From assembly GCF_032027425.1 (NCBI RefSeq), contig NZ_JAVSJA010000001.1, positions 2,369,501-2,433,500 of the forward strand: DNA of 64,000 nt, in the 5' to 3' direction. The position numbers and the translations under genes were made by a program. This document shows, one piece after another, positions 25,407 to 35,171 of this stretch (the first letter of the stretch is position 1; each line of letters opens with the position of its first letter). The notes beneath the pieces are model-generated. The model was not told where the DNA came from. It worked only from the letters and a program-made list of their open reading frames with translations, and did not search any database. The DNA is from Microcystis wesenbergii NRERC-220 (GTDB lineage: Bacteria > Cyanobacteriota > Cyanobacteriia > Cyanobacteriales > Microcystaceae).

Positions 25407-25508
25407 AGTAGTCGTGCAAAATTAATTTCCTAGTGAAGATAGGCAAGAGGCAAGAGTGCCTCTTGCAAGAGGTGTTTAGATATGTGTAATTAATTTTGCT
25501 TAGGTACT
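25407..25508 (-). mobile_element. TA-flanked miniature element N2
   Basis: 102 bp, AGTAGTCGTGCAAAATTAAT to TTAGGTACT, TA at 25405 and 25509. It holds a GGCAAGAG/CTCTTGC inverted stretch. The empty site is visible in copy B (GGTGTTATCTATTCC near 28010), confirming insertion. Confidence 0.9.
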
Positions 25509-25637
25509 TATCTATTCCAGCTTCATCAATATAGACAAATCTTTCCGGGGCATAACCTCTGATTTTTTGGAGAAACTCTTTTCGGGCTTCTTCATCTCTT
25601 TCTCTGTAGCCATAAGTTTTTTTTTTCTAGTAAATCC

Positions 25638-26945
25638 CTCAAGGGGTGACAAAGGGGTTCAAAGGTAATCAAGATAAAGACTCTAGCCAAATGAACCCAA
25701 AAGAAATAGAGTGGTTGAGACAACCACCCAAAATTTCAATATGTTACCATCATTCTATCAGGCCTGTTTACAAGCCAGCTTGACACAAGCACAATATCTG
25801 ACTCTACAAATTCTTATACTGCTCCTACAAAGCCATAGAACAGTACAATTGGAGAGATTGGCCGCCTTATTTCCCCAACCAATTACCTTTGAAAGCAGAA
25901 GAAGAAATTTACAAAGGTTTCTCAAGTTACCGCAATTAAGTGTAAAATTGTTATGGTTTCCGCTAATTAAACACATTATTAAGCAAGAGTTTAGCGAAAA
26001 AAATAAAAATCGACATCAAAGAAGAAAACTGAAAAAACTTAAGCATCTGGGACATCTATTATTGGTAATTGACCGAACAGATTGGAAAGGAAGAAATTTG
26101 TTTGTAGCTAGTGTTATTTGTGGAAAAAGGGCGTTACCTGTGTACTGGATATTGTTAGATAAACAAGGAAGCAGTAATTTAGGGAACCAAAAAAACTTTC
26201 TCAAGCCGGTATTAAAATTTTTGAAATCCTACCCAGTTGTCGTGATAGGCGACCGAGAATTTCACAGTGTTCAACTAGGAAAGTGGCTAGACGAAAAGGG
26301 GATAGCCTTTATTCTGAGACAAAAGAAGGGAACATCTTTGCTATTATCAGGTGAAGAAAACTATCAACCTCTAAAAGCTCTAGATATTCAACCGGGGACT
26401 CAGCATTTTTTTTCGGATATTTATCATACATCTGCTCATAAACTTGGCCCTTTTAATTTGGCCACTCGCTGGAAAAGACGCTACCGTAGTAAACAAGCCG
26501 AAGCTCCTTGGTATCTTCTTACTAATCTTGACTCTTTGGATGAGACTTTAAATTTATATGAATCTCGTTTTGGCATTGAAGCAATGTTCAAAGATTGTAA
26601 AACGGGAGGTGAGAAAACTAAAGTTAGCGAACCGCGTTTTTTAGCTCTTGTTTTATTAATTGCTATCGCCTATTCTTTAAATACAATACGGGGTCAACAA
26701 CTCAATATTTTCCCCCACCGTGTTTATATTTGTCGCCTCAAAGAATCTAATCGTTCTGCTGAAAGACATAGTGATTTTTGGATAGGGACTTATGGTACTT
26801 TTTGGGTTGAGTCGATGGATATTTTTTCGGAACTTGCCCTTTCTTTGATACGCCTCAAACCCCAGAAAAACCCTTATTTCTCCAAAGGGTTAACGGCTAT
26901 GAGCCTTATCAAGCAAGCTCTTTAACCTTTCTGTCACCCCTTGAG
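25638..26945 (+). mobile_element. IS4-family element 'a', copy 2
   Basis: 1308 bp, same ends as copy 1, with a 9-bp duplication AGTAAATCC at 25629-25637 and 26946-26954, inside IS630 copy A. Confidence 0.95.
25711..26925 (+). CDS. IS4-family transposase (copy 2, 3 residues deleted)
   Basis: 404 residues, identical to copies 1 and 3 except for an in-frame loss of YNI after CKTGG, immediately downstream of the YREK lysine. Frame and catalytic residues are kept; the effect of the deletion is unknown. Confidence 0.9.
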   Translation: MVETTTQNFNMLPSFYQACLQASLTQAQYLTLQILILLLQSHRTVQLERLAALFPQPITFESRRRNLQRFLKLPQLSVKLLWFPLIKHIIKQEFSEKNKNRHQRRKLKKLKHLGHLLLVIDRTDWKGRNLFVASVICGKRALPVYWILLDKQGSSNLGNQKNFLKPVLKFLKSYPVVVIGDREFHSVQLGKWLDEKGIAFILRQKKGTSLLLSGEENYQPLKALDIQPGTQHFFSDIYHTSAHKLGPFNLATRWKRRYRSKQAEAPWYLLTNLDSLDETLNLYESRFGIEAMFKDCKTGGEKTKVSEPRFLALVLLIAIAYSLNTIRGQQLNIFPHRVYICRLKESNRSAERHSDFWIGTYGTFWVESMDIFSELALSLIRLKPQKNPYFSKGLTAMSLIKQAL

Positions 26946-27269
26946 AGTAAATCCAATTCTTTTGAGGGCTTGACCAATTCTCATCCTACTGACTGGGTTA
27001 GCCCATTTTTGGGCCATTTTTTCTTGGGTCAAATGCCCATATTGTTCGGCCAACTTTTGAAAGGCTTCTAAATCGTCAATTTGGGGCTTCGGCCCTCGAC
27101 GATAGTTAGTTTTAGCGGCCACCGTCCCAGTTTGTTTCTTCCGTTTCAGCCAGATGTCTAATGTATTACGACTAATATTGAGGGTGCGACAGACATGGCT
27201 TTTTTTCTCCCCTCGCTCTACGGCACTCACTGCTTTCTGTCTTAAATCATCACTATAGGGTGCTGCCAT
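26934..27269 (-). pseudogene. IS630 copy A transposase, N-terminal piece
   Basis: The first 108 codons (MAAPYSDDLRQKAVSAVERG, HTH VCRTLNISRNTLDIWLKRK), then three codons read from the IS4 element before a stop. Confidence 0.85.
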
Positions 27270-27301
27270 GAAAGCTTCTCCTCATTTCTTTTTCTCTATT
27301 A

Positions 27302-27562
27302 TGGCATAGAACGAGTTAGTTAGGACAGATGCCTGAAGGCTTTACTCACAGCATCCACAAGGTTTTCACTATCATTGATAATCTGACTAACATAGTTTTT
27401 CAATCTAGCCCAGAACTTTTCAATTTTGTTGAGGTCTGGAGAATAGGCGGGTAAAAATAGCACTTCACATCCCGCTTTAGCTAACAATTTTTTGATTCTC
27501 TCTTTGGGATGAAAACTGGCGTTATCAATGATGATAATTTGACCGGGTAGTAGTTCGGGTAA
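27302..27562 (-). repeat. Duplicated 3' end of IS630 copy B
   Basis: 261 bp starting TGGCATAGAACG that repeat the next 261 bp (27565 onward) almost exactly, both after a TA. It encodes only the last part of the transposase. Confidence 0.85.
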
Positions 27563-27582
27563 TATGGCATAGAACGAGTTAG

Positions 27583-28454
27583 TTAGGACAGATGCCTGAA
27601 GGCTTTACTCACAGCATCCACAAGGTTTTCACTATCATTGATAATCTGACTAACATAGTTTTTCAATCTAGCCCAGAACTTTTCAATTTTGTTGAGGTCT
27701 GGAGAATAGGCGGGTAAAAATAGCACTTCACATCCCGCTTTAGCTAACAATTTTTTGATTCTCTCTTTGGGATGAAAACTGGCGTTATCAATGATGATAA
27801 TTTGACCGGGTAGTAGTTCGGGTAATAGCAATTGTTCTATCCACTCACACACCAACTCTGTATTACAGTACCCCTCAAACACCATTGGCGCGATCGTGGA
27901 ACCACGCCACCAACCGCTGATCACACTAACTCGTTCGCTACAGTGACCTAACTTTAAAGCCTCAAATCTTTCTGATTTGTGACAATATCCATAAGGATAA
28001 TCGATGGTGTTATCTATTCCAGCTTCATCAATATAGACAAATCTTTCCGGGGCATAACCTCTGATTTTTTGGAGAAACTCTTTTCGGGCTTCTTCATCTC
28101 TTTCTCTGTAGCCATAAGTTTTTTTTTTCTAGTAAATCCAATTCTTTTGAGGGCTTGACCAATTCTCATCCTACTGACTGGGTTAGCCCATTTTTGCGCC
28201 ATTTTTTCTTGGGTCAAATGCCCATATTGTTCGGCCAACTTTTGAAAGGCTTCTAAATCGTCAATTTGGGGCTTCGGCCCTCGACGATAGTTAGTTTTAG
28301 CGGCCACCGTCCCAGTTTGTTTCTTCCGTTTCAGCCATAGGTCTAATGTATTACGACTAATATTGAGGGTGCGACAGACATGGCTTTTTTTCTCCCCTCG
28401 CTCTACGGCACTCACTGCTTTCTGTCTTAAATCATCACTATAGGGTGCTGCCAT
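27583..28454 (-). CDS. IS630 transposase, two overlapping frames joined at A10
   Basis: Frame 1 (28454-28014, 146 codons) holds the paired HTH domain. At a run of ten A (complement of 28119-28128, TCTAGTAAATCC beside it) a -1 slip opens frame 2 through TYGYRERDEEARKEFLQKI, FVYIDEAGID, IIIIDNASFHPK and SPDLNKIEKFW to the stop at 27583. All three DDE acids lie in frame 2 and nothing else interrupts it, so a slip-produced fusion is the probable active enzyme. Confidence 0.8.
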
Positions 28455-28484
28455 GAAAGCTTCTCCTCATTTCTTTTTCTCTAT

Positions 28485-28540
28485 TATGTCCTAACTATCC
28501 CGCTCTTTGCTATATGTCCTAACTATCCCGCTCTTTGCTA
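28485..28540. repeat. Tandem duplication of the IS630 5' terminal repeat
   Basis: Two exact 28-bp units (28485-28512, 28513-28540), each TATGTCCTAACTATCCCGCT followed by CTTTGCTA. Confidence 0.9.
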
Positions 28541-28660
28541 TAGATAAAAATAATCCTCAATTACTGGAGAATTGTTTTCAATTAATTGTTCATAAAACTG
28601 CAATACCAGTTGATAATTATTGTTTTTTAAATGGGTTTGTATGTCTTGATGCCATTGCAT
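28541..28660 (-). pseudogene. Fourth GT41 (SPINDLY-type) gene, codons 1-40
   Basis: ATG 28660 with AGAGGAT before it opens MQWHQDIQTHLKNNNYQL, then QFYEQLIENNSPVIEDYFYL, collinear with the starts of the three upstream paralogues (SWQNEVKTALENNQYDIVSQ). It is cut at a TA by IS630 copy B. The remainder, beginning GLAYLLQDREEDAQ, is at 50099 on the other strand. It stands 12 nt after the third gene's stop, so it was the fourth gene of this operon. Confidence 0.9.
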
Positions 28661-28672
28661 AGTTTTTATCCT

Positions 28673-30832
28673 CTAAGATTGACAATAAATATTCCACATT
28701 TGCCGATAAGCATTTTCTAAATCTCTGGTAAATTGTCTGGCATTCCAGAGGGGAGATGTATGACGAGACTTTCGGAGTTTCCAACGGACTTCTTCTCTTA
28801 AATTTCTATCCAATCCTAACTTAATTCCCCACTGCACATATTCCTCATCACTCCAAGATATACCCTCAGTTATTCCCGCATTCATCATTAAAGTATAACC
28901 GTTGCGTGATGACCATTGTTGCCCCACTTTAACCACGAGAGGAATTCCCATCCAGAGGGTTTCTAAGGTGGTTGTACCACCATTAAAGGGATAGGTGTCC
29001 AAAACCACATCAGCGATGGCTAAATTTGCCCTGTAGGTTTCCGTCTGATAGAGAGGAAGCATCTTAATTCGATTAGTTTCTACCCCAACTTCTGCGGCAA
29101 TTTGACAGAATAAATCCCAGAGGGAATTATCATCAGCAACTCCTTGAATCAGGAAATAACTATTAGGTACGGATTTGAGGATTTGCATTTGTAAGCGAAT
29201 CATCGCAGGATTACGCTTAATTGCTGTTTGAGAACTTAGATAAATAACCGCATCGTTATTAATATCTAAATCTTCTCTTCGCAGGGTAGGAACGGCTATT
29301 TCAAAACCATCCACAGCGACAAAAGCATCAGGTAAACGCCAGATTTTTTCTTGATAATATTCTTGGGCATTTTCTGGCAATACATAAGCATCCGCTAAAA
29401 GATAATCTACTGCGGGTAAACCGGAACCATCAAAACCTAACCAGTTAACTTGAATAGGAGCAGGTTTTAAGGCAATAACTTGGGCAACGATTGCCCCGGT
29501 ACCACTATCTAAGTCCACAAGAATATCGATGTTATCTTCTTTAATTTTGCGGTAGGTTGCTAGGGAATCAGCAGTAGCATGATAGATTTTATCTGCGGGA
29601 TTAGAAAACCATTTTTTAGTTATTTCATCCACAGGTTGACTCACCATATAAAGGTGAATATCAAACTGCTCACGATTGTGATAATTAATAGTCCAACGAC
29701 TCAATAAACCGACGGGATGACGTTTTAAGCTTTGGGCAATGTAACCAATTTTAAGTTTTTTATTTGCATTATCTTCTCTGGGTTTGTCAAAACTTTCCTC
29801 TTGAAAACCCAGCATTTCTTTGTAGGTTTTTTGGAAAAAACTGCCAATCTGATTTAAAAGCGTTCGATTCTCTTTCGGGTTATCTTCATAGTAAGAAATC
29901 GGATTCATAACTGTTAGTAAAGCTTCCCGAACTAAGGGATGTATATCTTGAGGCTTTTCTTCTAGAATTTTTTTGATTAAGTGTTTATACTCTTGACAAA
30001 TACTAGGAATGTCATTCCATTTTGAGGCTCGCAAAGAACCATTAAAGAGAAGAGATTGACTAAACATTTTTAAATCAATCGTTTGACTTGTCTCTTTCAA
30101 ATTATTGACTAAATTTATTGCTTTTTCATAGTCAGTTAAAGAGATATAAAACCAGAATAAATTAACGGCTAAGTACCAACTTTCTGGATAAAGGGGAAGA
30201 AAAGCTTCCGCTAAGTCAACGGAATAAATAGGTTGATATTTCTCAAAAGCAAAGTGTCGGGTGACAGTGATGACGTGATTAAGTAATTCTAGAGAATTGT
30301 CAAGATAGGGTAAACTTAACCGAACTAATTCTACGGTATATTTATGAGCGTAAGGCATGACGGCAATCACTACCCGTTCCAATAATTGAGAGTTAACTGA
30401 ACCCTGGGTAATTAATTCTAGTATTTGCCATTCTTGCAGTTGTTGAGGATGAAATCTATTTAATTTAATTTCAACGAGAGTTAAATGCAGTAAATTATCG
30501 AGATAACTGGGATTAATTTCCTGTAGATGTTTACGAATTAACCAACTTATTTCTAGATTTTCTAACTCTAATTGTCGGTTAGCTTCGGCTGCTAAAATAT
30601 TGCTTAATTCTAGCAGCCATGACTCGGTTTCTTGTTCATCCCCTTGAGTGAAAACAAATAACCAAGTAGTTTGTGCTTCTTCTTCTCTTCCTTGCAAAAG
30701 ATAGACTAATCCTAGATACCAATAATGACTAATTTCTAGGGGTTCTCTTTCTATCAGTTCTTCGTAAAACTGACTAACAATATCGTATTGATTGTTTTCT
30801 AAAGCGGTTTTAACTTCATTTTGCCAAGACAT
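28673..30832 (-). CDS. SPINDLY-type O-GlcNAc transferase-like protein (GT41), gene 3
   Basis: 719 residues. The helical, TPR-like N-terminal half (about 1-340) is followed by a GT41 catalytic half: KLKIGYIAQSLKRHPVGLLS (about 363), NIDILVDLDSGTG (about 446), APIQVNWLGFDGSGLPAVDY (about 464) and the donor-site stretch VLDTYPFNGGTTTLETLWMG near 625. Such enzymes move a sugar, usually GlcNAc, from a nucleotide donor to protein Ser/Thr; the acceptor is unknown. It follows gene 2 by 17 nt, with an identical N-terminal 42 residues. Confidence 0.85.
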   Translation of the reverse strand: MSWQNEVKTALENNQYDIVSQFYEELIEREPLEISHYWYLGLVYLLQGREEEAQTTWLFVFTQGDEQETESWLLELSNILAAEANRQLELENLEISWLIRKHLQEINPSYLDNLLHLTLVEIKLNRFHPQQLQEWQILELITQGSVNSQLLERVVIAVMPYAHKYTVELVRLSLPYLDNSLELLNHVITVTRHFAFEKYQPIYSVDLAEAFLPLYPESWYLAVNLFWFYISLTDYEKAINLVNNLKETSQTIDLKMFSQSLLFNGSLRASKWNDIPSICQEYKHLIKKILEEKPQDIHPLVREALLTVMNPISYYEDNPKENRTLLNQIGSFFQKTYKEMLGFQEESFDKPREDNANKKLKIGYIAQSLKRHPVGLLSRWTINYHNREQFDIHLYMVSQPVDEITKKWFSNPADKIYHATADSLATYRKIKEDNIDILVDLDSGTGAIVAQVIALKPAPIQVNWLGFDGSGLPAVDYLLADAYVLPENAQEYYQEKIWRLPDAFVAVDGFEIAVPTLRREDLDINNDAVIYLSSQTAIKRNPAMIRLQMQILKSVPNSYFLIQGVADDNSLWDLFCQIAAEVGVETNRIKMLPLYQTETYRANLAIADVVLDTYPFNGGTTTLETLWMGIPLVVKVGQQWSSRNGYTLMMNAGITEGISWSDEEYVQWGIKLGLDRNLREEVRWKLRKSRHTSPLWNARQFTRDLENAYRQMWNIYCQS

Positions 30833-30849
30833 GATTTAATTCTCCCTAA

Positions 30850-33003
30850 TTAACTTTCACAATAGATTTGCCACATTTGACGATAGGCATTTTCCACATC
30901 TTTAGTAAACTGACGTGCATTCCAAATCGGTGAAGTTTTTCTAGATTCATCTAATTTAGCGATAACTTTGCGTCTCAGGTTTTCATCCTTACCTAACTTA
31001 ATTCCCCAATCGATATACTCCTCATCACTCCAAGCAATACCTTCACTAATTCCCGCATTAACCATTAAAGTATAACTATTTCTCGATGACCATTGTTGAC
31101 CAACTTTTGTCACCAAAGGTATCCCCATCCAAAGAGTTTCTAGAGTAGTGGTTGCACCACTGTAGGGATAAGTATCGAGTACCACATCGGCAATTTGGAG
31201 ATTAGCGCGATGAATTTCTTCCTTAGCAACTCCTGAGAGAAAGCGCAATCTATTTTCATCGATTCCTTCCTCTTTAGCAATGCTGATAAATAAATCTTTG
31301 ATAAGCTTTTCACTCCCCGCACCTTTGATTAATAAATAACTGTTAGGTACTGCTTTAATAATCTGCATTTGTAAGCGAATTGTGGCAGGATTTCTTTTTA
31401 ATCCCACTTGCAAAGTTAAATAAGTAATTGCGTCTGCTGGTATGTTTAAATCCTGTCGGGTTAGGGTTGGTGTTCCGATTTCAAATCCATCCACGGCAAG
31501 ATAACAGTTAGGCAAGCGCCAAAGCTTCTCTTGATAAAACTCTTGGGCATTTTTTTCTAGAACTAAATTGTCAACAAGGAAGTAATCAATAGCAGGTATT
31601 CCTGTGGCATCTAATCCTAACCATGTTATTTGAATTGGTGCGGGTTTAAGGGCCATAACTCCACAGGTGGTATCATTAGTTATACTATCTAAATCTACTA
31701 AAATATCGATGTTATCTTGATTAATTTTTTCGGCAATAATTTGGTGGTTTGCTGGTAAATTATTATACTTATGCGCCTTATTTTTAAACCATTGTTCCGT
31801 AATATCGTCCTCGACTTGATTGACTAGGTAGAGATGAATATTAAAGTTATCTCGTTGATGATAATGAATTAACCAGCGACTTAGAAACCCGACAGAATGT
31901 CGCCGTAAAGTATGGGCAATATAGCCAATATTGAGCTTTTTATTGACATCTTTAGGGCTCTGAGAATCGATAGTAACTTGCTTAAATCTTTTTCTAACTG
32001 CCTCTTGAAAAAGTTTAGCTAACTGATTAGTTAACCAGCGATTACCTACTAAGTCATCTTTTAAATAAGCTAAGGGAGAAGTGACAGAAATAACCTCAGC
32101 TTGATTTCTCATGGGACATTGAGACTGTTCTAAATTATTTTGAATTGCTTGATAATATTCTTGGGTTTTATTGTCAATATTTAACCAATTACCTGCTAAA
32201 AGTTCTGTATAGAGGAGCAGATAAATATTATCTAACTTTGCAGCTTTATCATTGGATAAATTCTTGATTTTATTGGCAGTTTCCAGGGCTAACTCAAAGT
32301 TACCAGTATCGAGATAGTATTGATGAATTTTATACAAAAGTAGTAAGCGATCGGGTATAATATCTAGACAGCTAAGAGTCAAAATAACAGCATTAGTTTT
32401 ATCGGTATAATAAATTTTTTCAATATGTTGTTCGATAATTTCCAATATTGCCGATTGTTGTGACTCTATTTTTAAAAGGGTTATGATAATATCCAGAACT
32501 TCTTGCGCTGGCCAATCTAGAAGTTTATAGATTGTGTGTAGGAGTAAATTTATATCGAAAGTTTCTAACTTGTCCGAACTAATTAAATCAACTATTTGCC
32601 AATCTTTAAGTTTTTGGGGATAAAAATATTCTAGCTTAATTTCTAACAGGACTAAATATAATAAATTTTCTAGGTTATCTGGATTTATCTGGTAGATATG
32701 CTGACGAATTACCCAGCTTAATTGCCAATTTTTTAGCTTAACTTGTCTTCGCACTTCCCCATCCAAAATATTGACTAAATCTGCTGTCCACGCAGTCACT
32801 TCCTGTTCATCCCCTTGACTAAGGACGAATAACCATATCGTTTGTGCTTCTTCTTCCCTAGCTTCTAAAAGATAGGCTAATCCTAAATACCAATAATGAC
32901 TAATTTCTAGGGGTTCTCTTTCTATCAGTTCTTCGTAAAACTGACTAACAATATCGTATTGATTGTTTTCTAAAGCGGTTTTAACTTCATTTTGCCAAGA
33001 CAT
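30850..33003 (-). CDS. SPINDLY-type glycosyltransferase (GT41), gene 2
   Basis: 717 residues with the same architecture (GYIAHTLRRHSVGFLSRW, DILVDLDSITNDTTC, VLDTYPYSGATTTLETLWMG). Its N-terminal 42 residues equal gene 3, and its last 90 or so are nearly identical to gene 1, while the middle (about 90-340) is strongly diverged from both. This mosaic suggests gene conversion at the ends. Spacing to the neighbours is 17 nt with the same AGGGAGAATTAAATC leader. Confidence 0.85.
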   Translation of the reverse strand: MSWQNEVKTALENNQYDIVSQFYEELIEREPLEISHYWYLGLAYLLEAREEEAQTIWLFVLSQGDEQEVTAWTADLVNILDGEVRRQVKLKNWQLSWVIRQHIYQINPDNLENLLYLVLLEIKLEYFYPQKLKDWQIVDLISSDKLETFDINLLLHTIYKLLDWPAQEVLDIIITLLKIESQQSAILEIIEQHIEKIYYTDKTNAVILTLSCLDIIPDRLLLLYKIHQYYLDTGNFELALETANKIKNLSNDKAAKLDNIYLLLYTELLAGNWLNIDNKTQEYYQAIQNNLEQSQCPMRNQAEVISVTSPLAYLKDDLVGNRWLTNQLAKLFQEAVRKRFKQVTIDSQSPKDVNKKLNIGYIAHTLRRHSVGFLSRWLIHYHQRDNFNIHLYLVNQVEDDITEQWFKNKAHKYNNLPANHQIIAEKINQDNIDILVDLDSITNDTTCGVMALKPAPIQITWLGLDATGIPAIDYFLVDNLVLEKNAQEFYQEKLWRLPNCYLAVDGFEIGTPTLTRQDLNIPADAITYLTLQVGLKRNPATIRLQMQIIKAVPNSYLLIKGAGSEKLIKDLFISIAKEEGIDENRLRFLSGVAKEEIHRANLQIADVVLDTYPYSGATTTLETLWMGIPLVTKVGQQWSSRNSYTLMVNAGISEGIAWSDEEYIDWGIKLGKDENLRRKVIAKLDESRKTSPIWNARQFTKDVENAYRQMWQIYCES

Positions 33004-33020
33004 GATTTAATTCTCCCTAA

Positions 33021-35171
33021 TTAACTTTCACAATAGATTTGCCACATTTGACGATAGGCATTTTCCACATCTTTAGTAAACTGACGTGCATTCCAAAGCG
33101 GGGAAGTTTGTCTAGATTCATCTAATTTAGCGATAACTTTGCGTCTCAGGTTTTCATCCTTACCTAACTTAATTCCCCAATCGATATACTCCTCATCACT
33201 CCAAGCAATACCTTCACTAATTCCCGCATTAACCATTAAAGTATAACTATTTCTCGATGACCATTGTTGACCAACTTTTGTCACCAAAGGAATCCCCATC
33301 CACAGCACATCTAAAGTCGTCATTCCTCCCGTAAAAGGATAGGTATCTAAAACCACATCAGCTATCCTTAAATTTGCTCGATAAATTCCTGTGGGATAGA
33401 GGGGTAAGATTTTTAATCTCTCATAATTAATTCCTTCTTCCTCGGCAACTTTGAAAAATAATTTTTCCACTGATTTAGCATCACTTAACCCTTGAATACT
33501 CAAATAACTATTAGGCACTGCCTTTAAAACTTGTAGCTGAAGTCGAATAGTTTCGGGGTTCCGTTTTACCCCCGTTTGTACGGTTAAGTAATTAATTGCA
33601 TCCTCTGGAATCCCTAAATCATCCCTTCGGAGAGAAGGGTAAGCAACCTCGACACCATCCACACAAATATAGGAATTAGGTAAGCGCCAAATTTTTTCTC
33701 GGTAATATTCCTGTGCATCTGCTGGTAAAACGTAATTATCAGCAAGATAGTAATCAATTGCGGGAATTCCTGACGCATCAAAACCTAACCAAGTCACTTG
33801 TATTGGTGCGGGTTTAAGTGCCATAACTTGACAAGTTGCGTTATTAGTGATACTGTCTAAATCTACCAAAACATCAATGTTATCTTGACTAATTTTTTCA
33901 GCAATCATTTGAGGATTAATCGGTAAGTGATAGCAAGCATTTACCCGATTTTTAAAATCATTTTCAGTGATAAAATCTTCTTTTTGAGATACTAGGTATA
34001 AAGAGACATGAAACTGGTTATAGTCATGATACTTCATTAACCATCTAGAGATTAATCCGATAGAATGATTATATAAGGTATGGGCAATATAGCCAATTTT
34101 AAGAACTTTATTGGTATCTTTAATAGCCGATTTTTGATGGTAATTACAGTTAGAGTTATTACGAACATATTCCTGAAAAAGTTGACCAACACAATTATTA
34201 ATGTAACGATTTTCTCTTGGGTTATCTTCTAGGTAAACTAGAGCAGATAAAATTGTTAGGGATGGTTTATCCAATAATCTGGGACATTCTCGATTAGCGA
34301 TACTTTTTTGCAAGGATTCTGTACATTCTTCAATATCTGCCTTAATATCGACCCAATTACCACTGAATAATTTGACATAAAGAGCAATATAATCAGCGAC
34401 AGCTTGAGAAGGCAACCCTTGACAACTTGTTTTTAATTGATTAGCGACTTGGATAGCAGCGGGAAAATCTCGATTATCAAAATAACATTGATAAAGTTCA
34501 GCTAACAGATAAATTTGTCCTGGTTCTACTGCTAAACAAGTATTAATAATATCAATAGCCAATGGTTTATTATTCATGGTTAGAGAAGTTACTTTAGCTT
34601 CTACTACTTTGATGAAAGTTTGTCGCTGACAGTTAGATTGAAATATTGCCTCTAAGTAAGGGACAGTTTCTGGTATCTGATAATCGAGAAATTTTTCTAA
34701 AACTTCTGCTAATAAACTTAACTCGATACTCTGGCAATCATTTGTTTTTAACACATCGACAAATAACCAAGTTTTTAACTGCTCTTTTTCAAAATAATTC
34801 AAATCAATTGCTAATAAAATAAACCGCAGTAAATTATCAATATTATCGGGACTAATCTCGCGAATATGTCCTCGAATTAACCAACTGGTTTCTAAATTGC
34901 CTAACTCGAATTGTCTGAGCGCTTCCCCATCCAAAATATTGACTAAATCTGCTGTCCACAGCATCACTTCCTGTTCATCCCCTTGACTGAGGACGAATAA
35001 CCAAGTGGTTTGTGCTTCTTCTTCCCTAGCTTCCAAAAGATAGGCTAATCCTAAATACCAATAATGACCAATTTCTAAGGGTTCCTTTTCTATTAATTCT
35101 TGATAAAATTGGCTAACTTGCCAGAAATCCCCTTGGATAATTGCCGGTTCAACTTGGGAATGCCAAGACAT
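33021..35171 (-). CDS. SPINDLY-type glycosyltransferase (GT41), gene 1
   Basis: 716 residues, first gene of the array. Catalytic landmarks: LKIGYIAHTLYNHSIGLISR, DVLVDLDSITNNATC, APIQVTWLGFDASGIPAIDY, VLDTYPFTGGMTTLDVLWMG. The N-terminus differs most (SWHSQVEPAIIQGDFWQVSQ). The promoter should lie in 35172-35320. Confidence 0.85.
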   Translation of the reverse strand: MSWHSQVEPAIIQGDFWQVSQFYQELIEKEPLEIGHYWYLGLAYLLEAREEEAQTTWLFVLSQGDEQEVMLWTADLVNILDGEALRQFELGNLETSWLIRGHIREISPDNIDNLLRFILLAIDLNYFEKEQLKTWLFVDVLKTNDCQSIELSLLAEVLEKFLDYQIPETVPYLEAIFQSNCQRQTFIKVVEAKVTSLTMNNKPLAIDIINTCLAVEPGQIYLLAELYQCYFDNRDFPAAIQVANQLKTSCQGLPSQAVADYIALYVKLFSGNWVDIKADIEECTESLQKSIANRECPRLLDKPSLTILSALVYLEDNPRENRYINNCVGQLFQEYVRNNSNCNYHQKSAIKDTNKVLKIGYIAHTLYNHSIGLISRWLMKYHDYNQFHVSLYLVSQKEDFITENDFKNRVNACYHLPINPQMIAEKISQDNIDVLVDLDSITNNATCQVMALKPAPIQVTWLGFDASGIPAIDYYLADNYVLPADAQEYYREKIWRLPNSYICVDGVEVAYPSLRRDDLGIPEDAINYLTVQTGVKRNPETIRLQLQVLKAVPNSYLSIQGLSDAKSVEKLFFKVAEEEGINYERLKILPLYPTGIYRANLRIADVVLDTYPFTGGMTTLDVLWMGIPLVTKVGQQWSSRNSYTLMVNAGISEGIAWSDEEYIDWGIKLGKDENLRRKVIAKLDESRQTSPLWNARQFTKDVENAYRQMWQIYCES

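Larger units (their letters stand above)
23775..27300 (-). mobile_element. IS630 (ISY100-like) copy A, mosaic with three insertions
   Basis: The 3' end TGGCATAGAACGAGTTAGTTAGGACA begins at 23775 after TA. Transposase sequence then appears in four pieces on the minus strand: 23793-24206, 25384-25406, 25509-25637 and 26946-27269, separated by an IS4-type element (24207-25383), miniature element N2 (25407-25508) and IS4 element a (25638-26945). The 5' terminal repeat is missing: at 27300 the copy runs straight into another 3' end. Confidence 0.85.
27565..28540 (-). mobile_element. IS630 (ISY100-like) copy B, structurally complete
   Basis: Ends TGGCATAGAACGAGTTAG (3') and CTAACTATCCCGCTCTTTGC (5'), TA on both sides (27563-27564, 28541-28542). 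Both transposase halves are present. The 28-bp 5' terminal repeat is tandemly doubled at 28485-28540. Its 5' flank is the N-terminal part of a GT41 gene. Confidence 0.9.
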
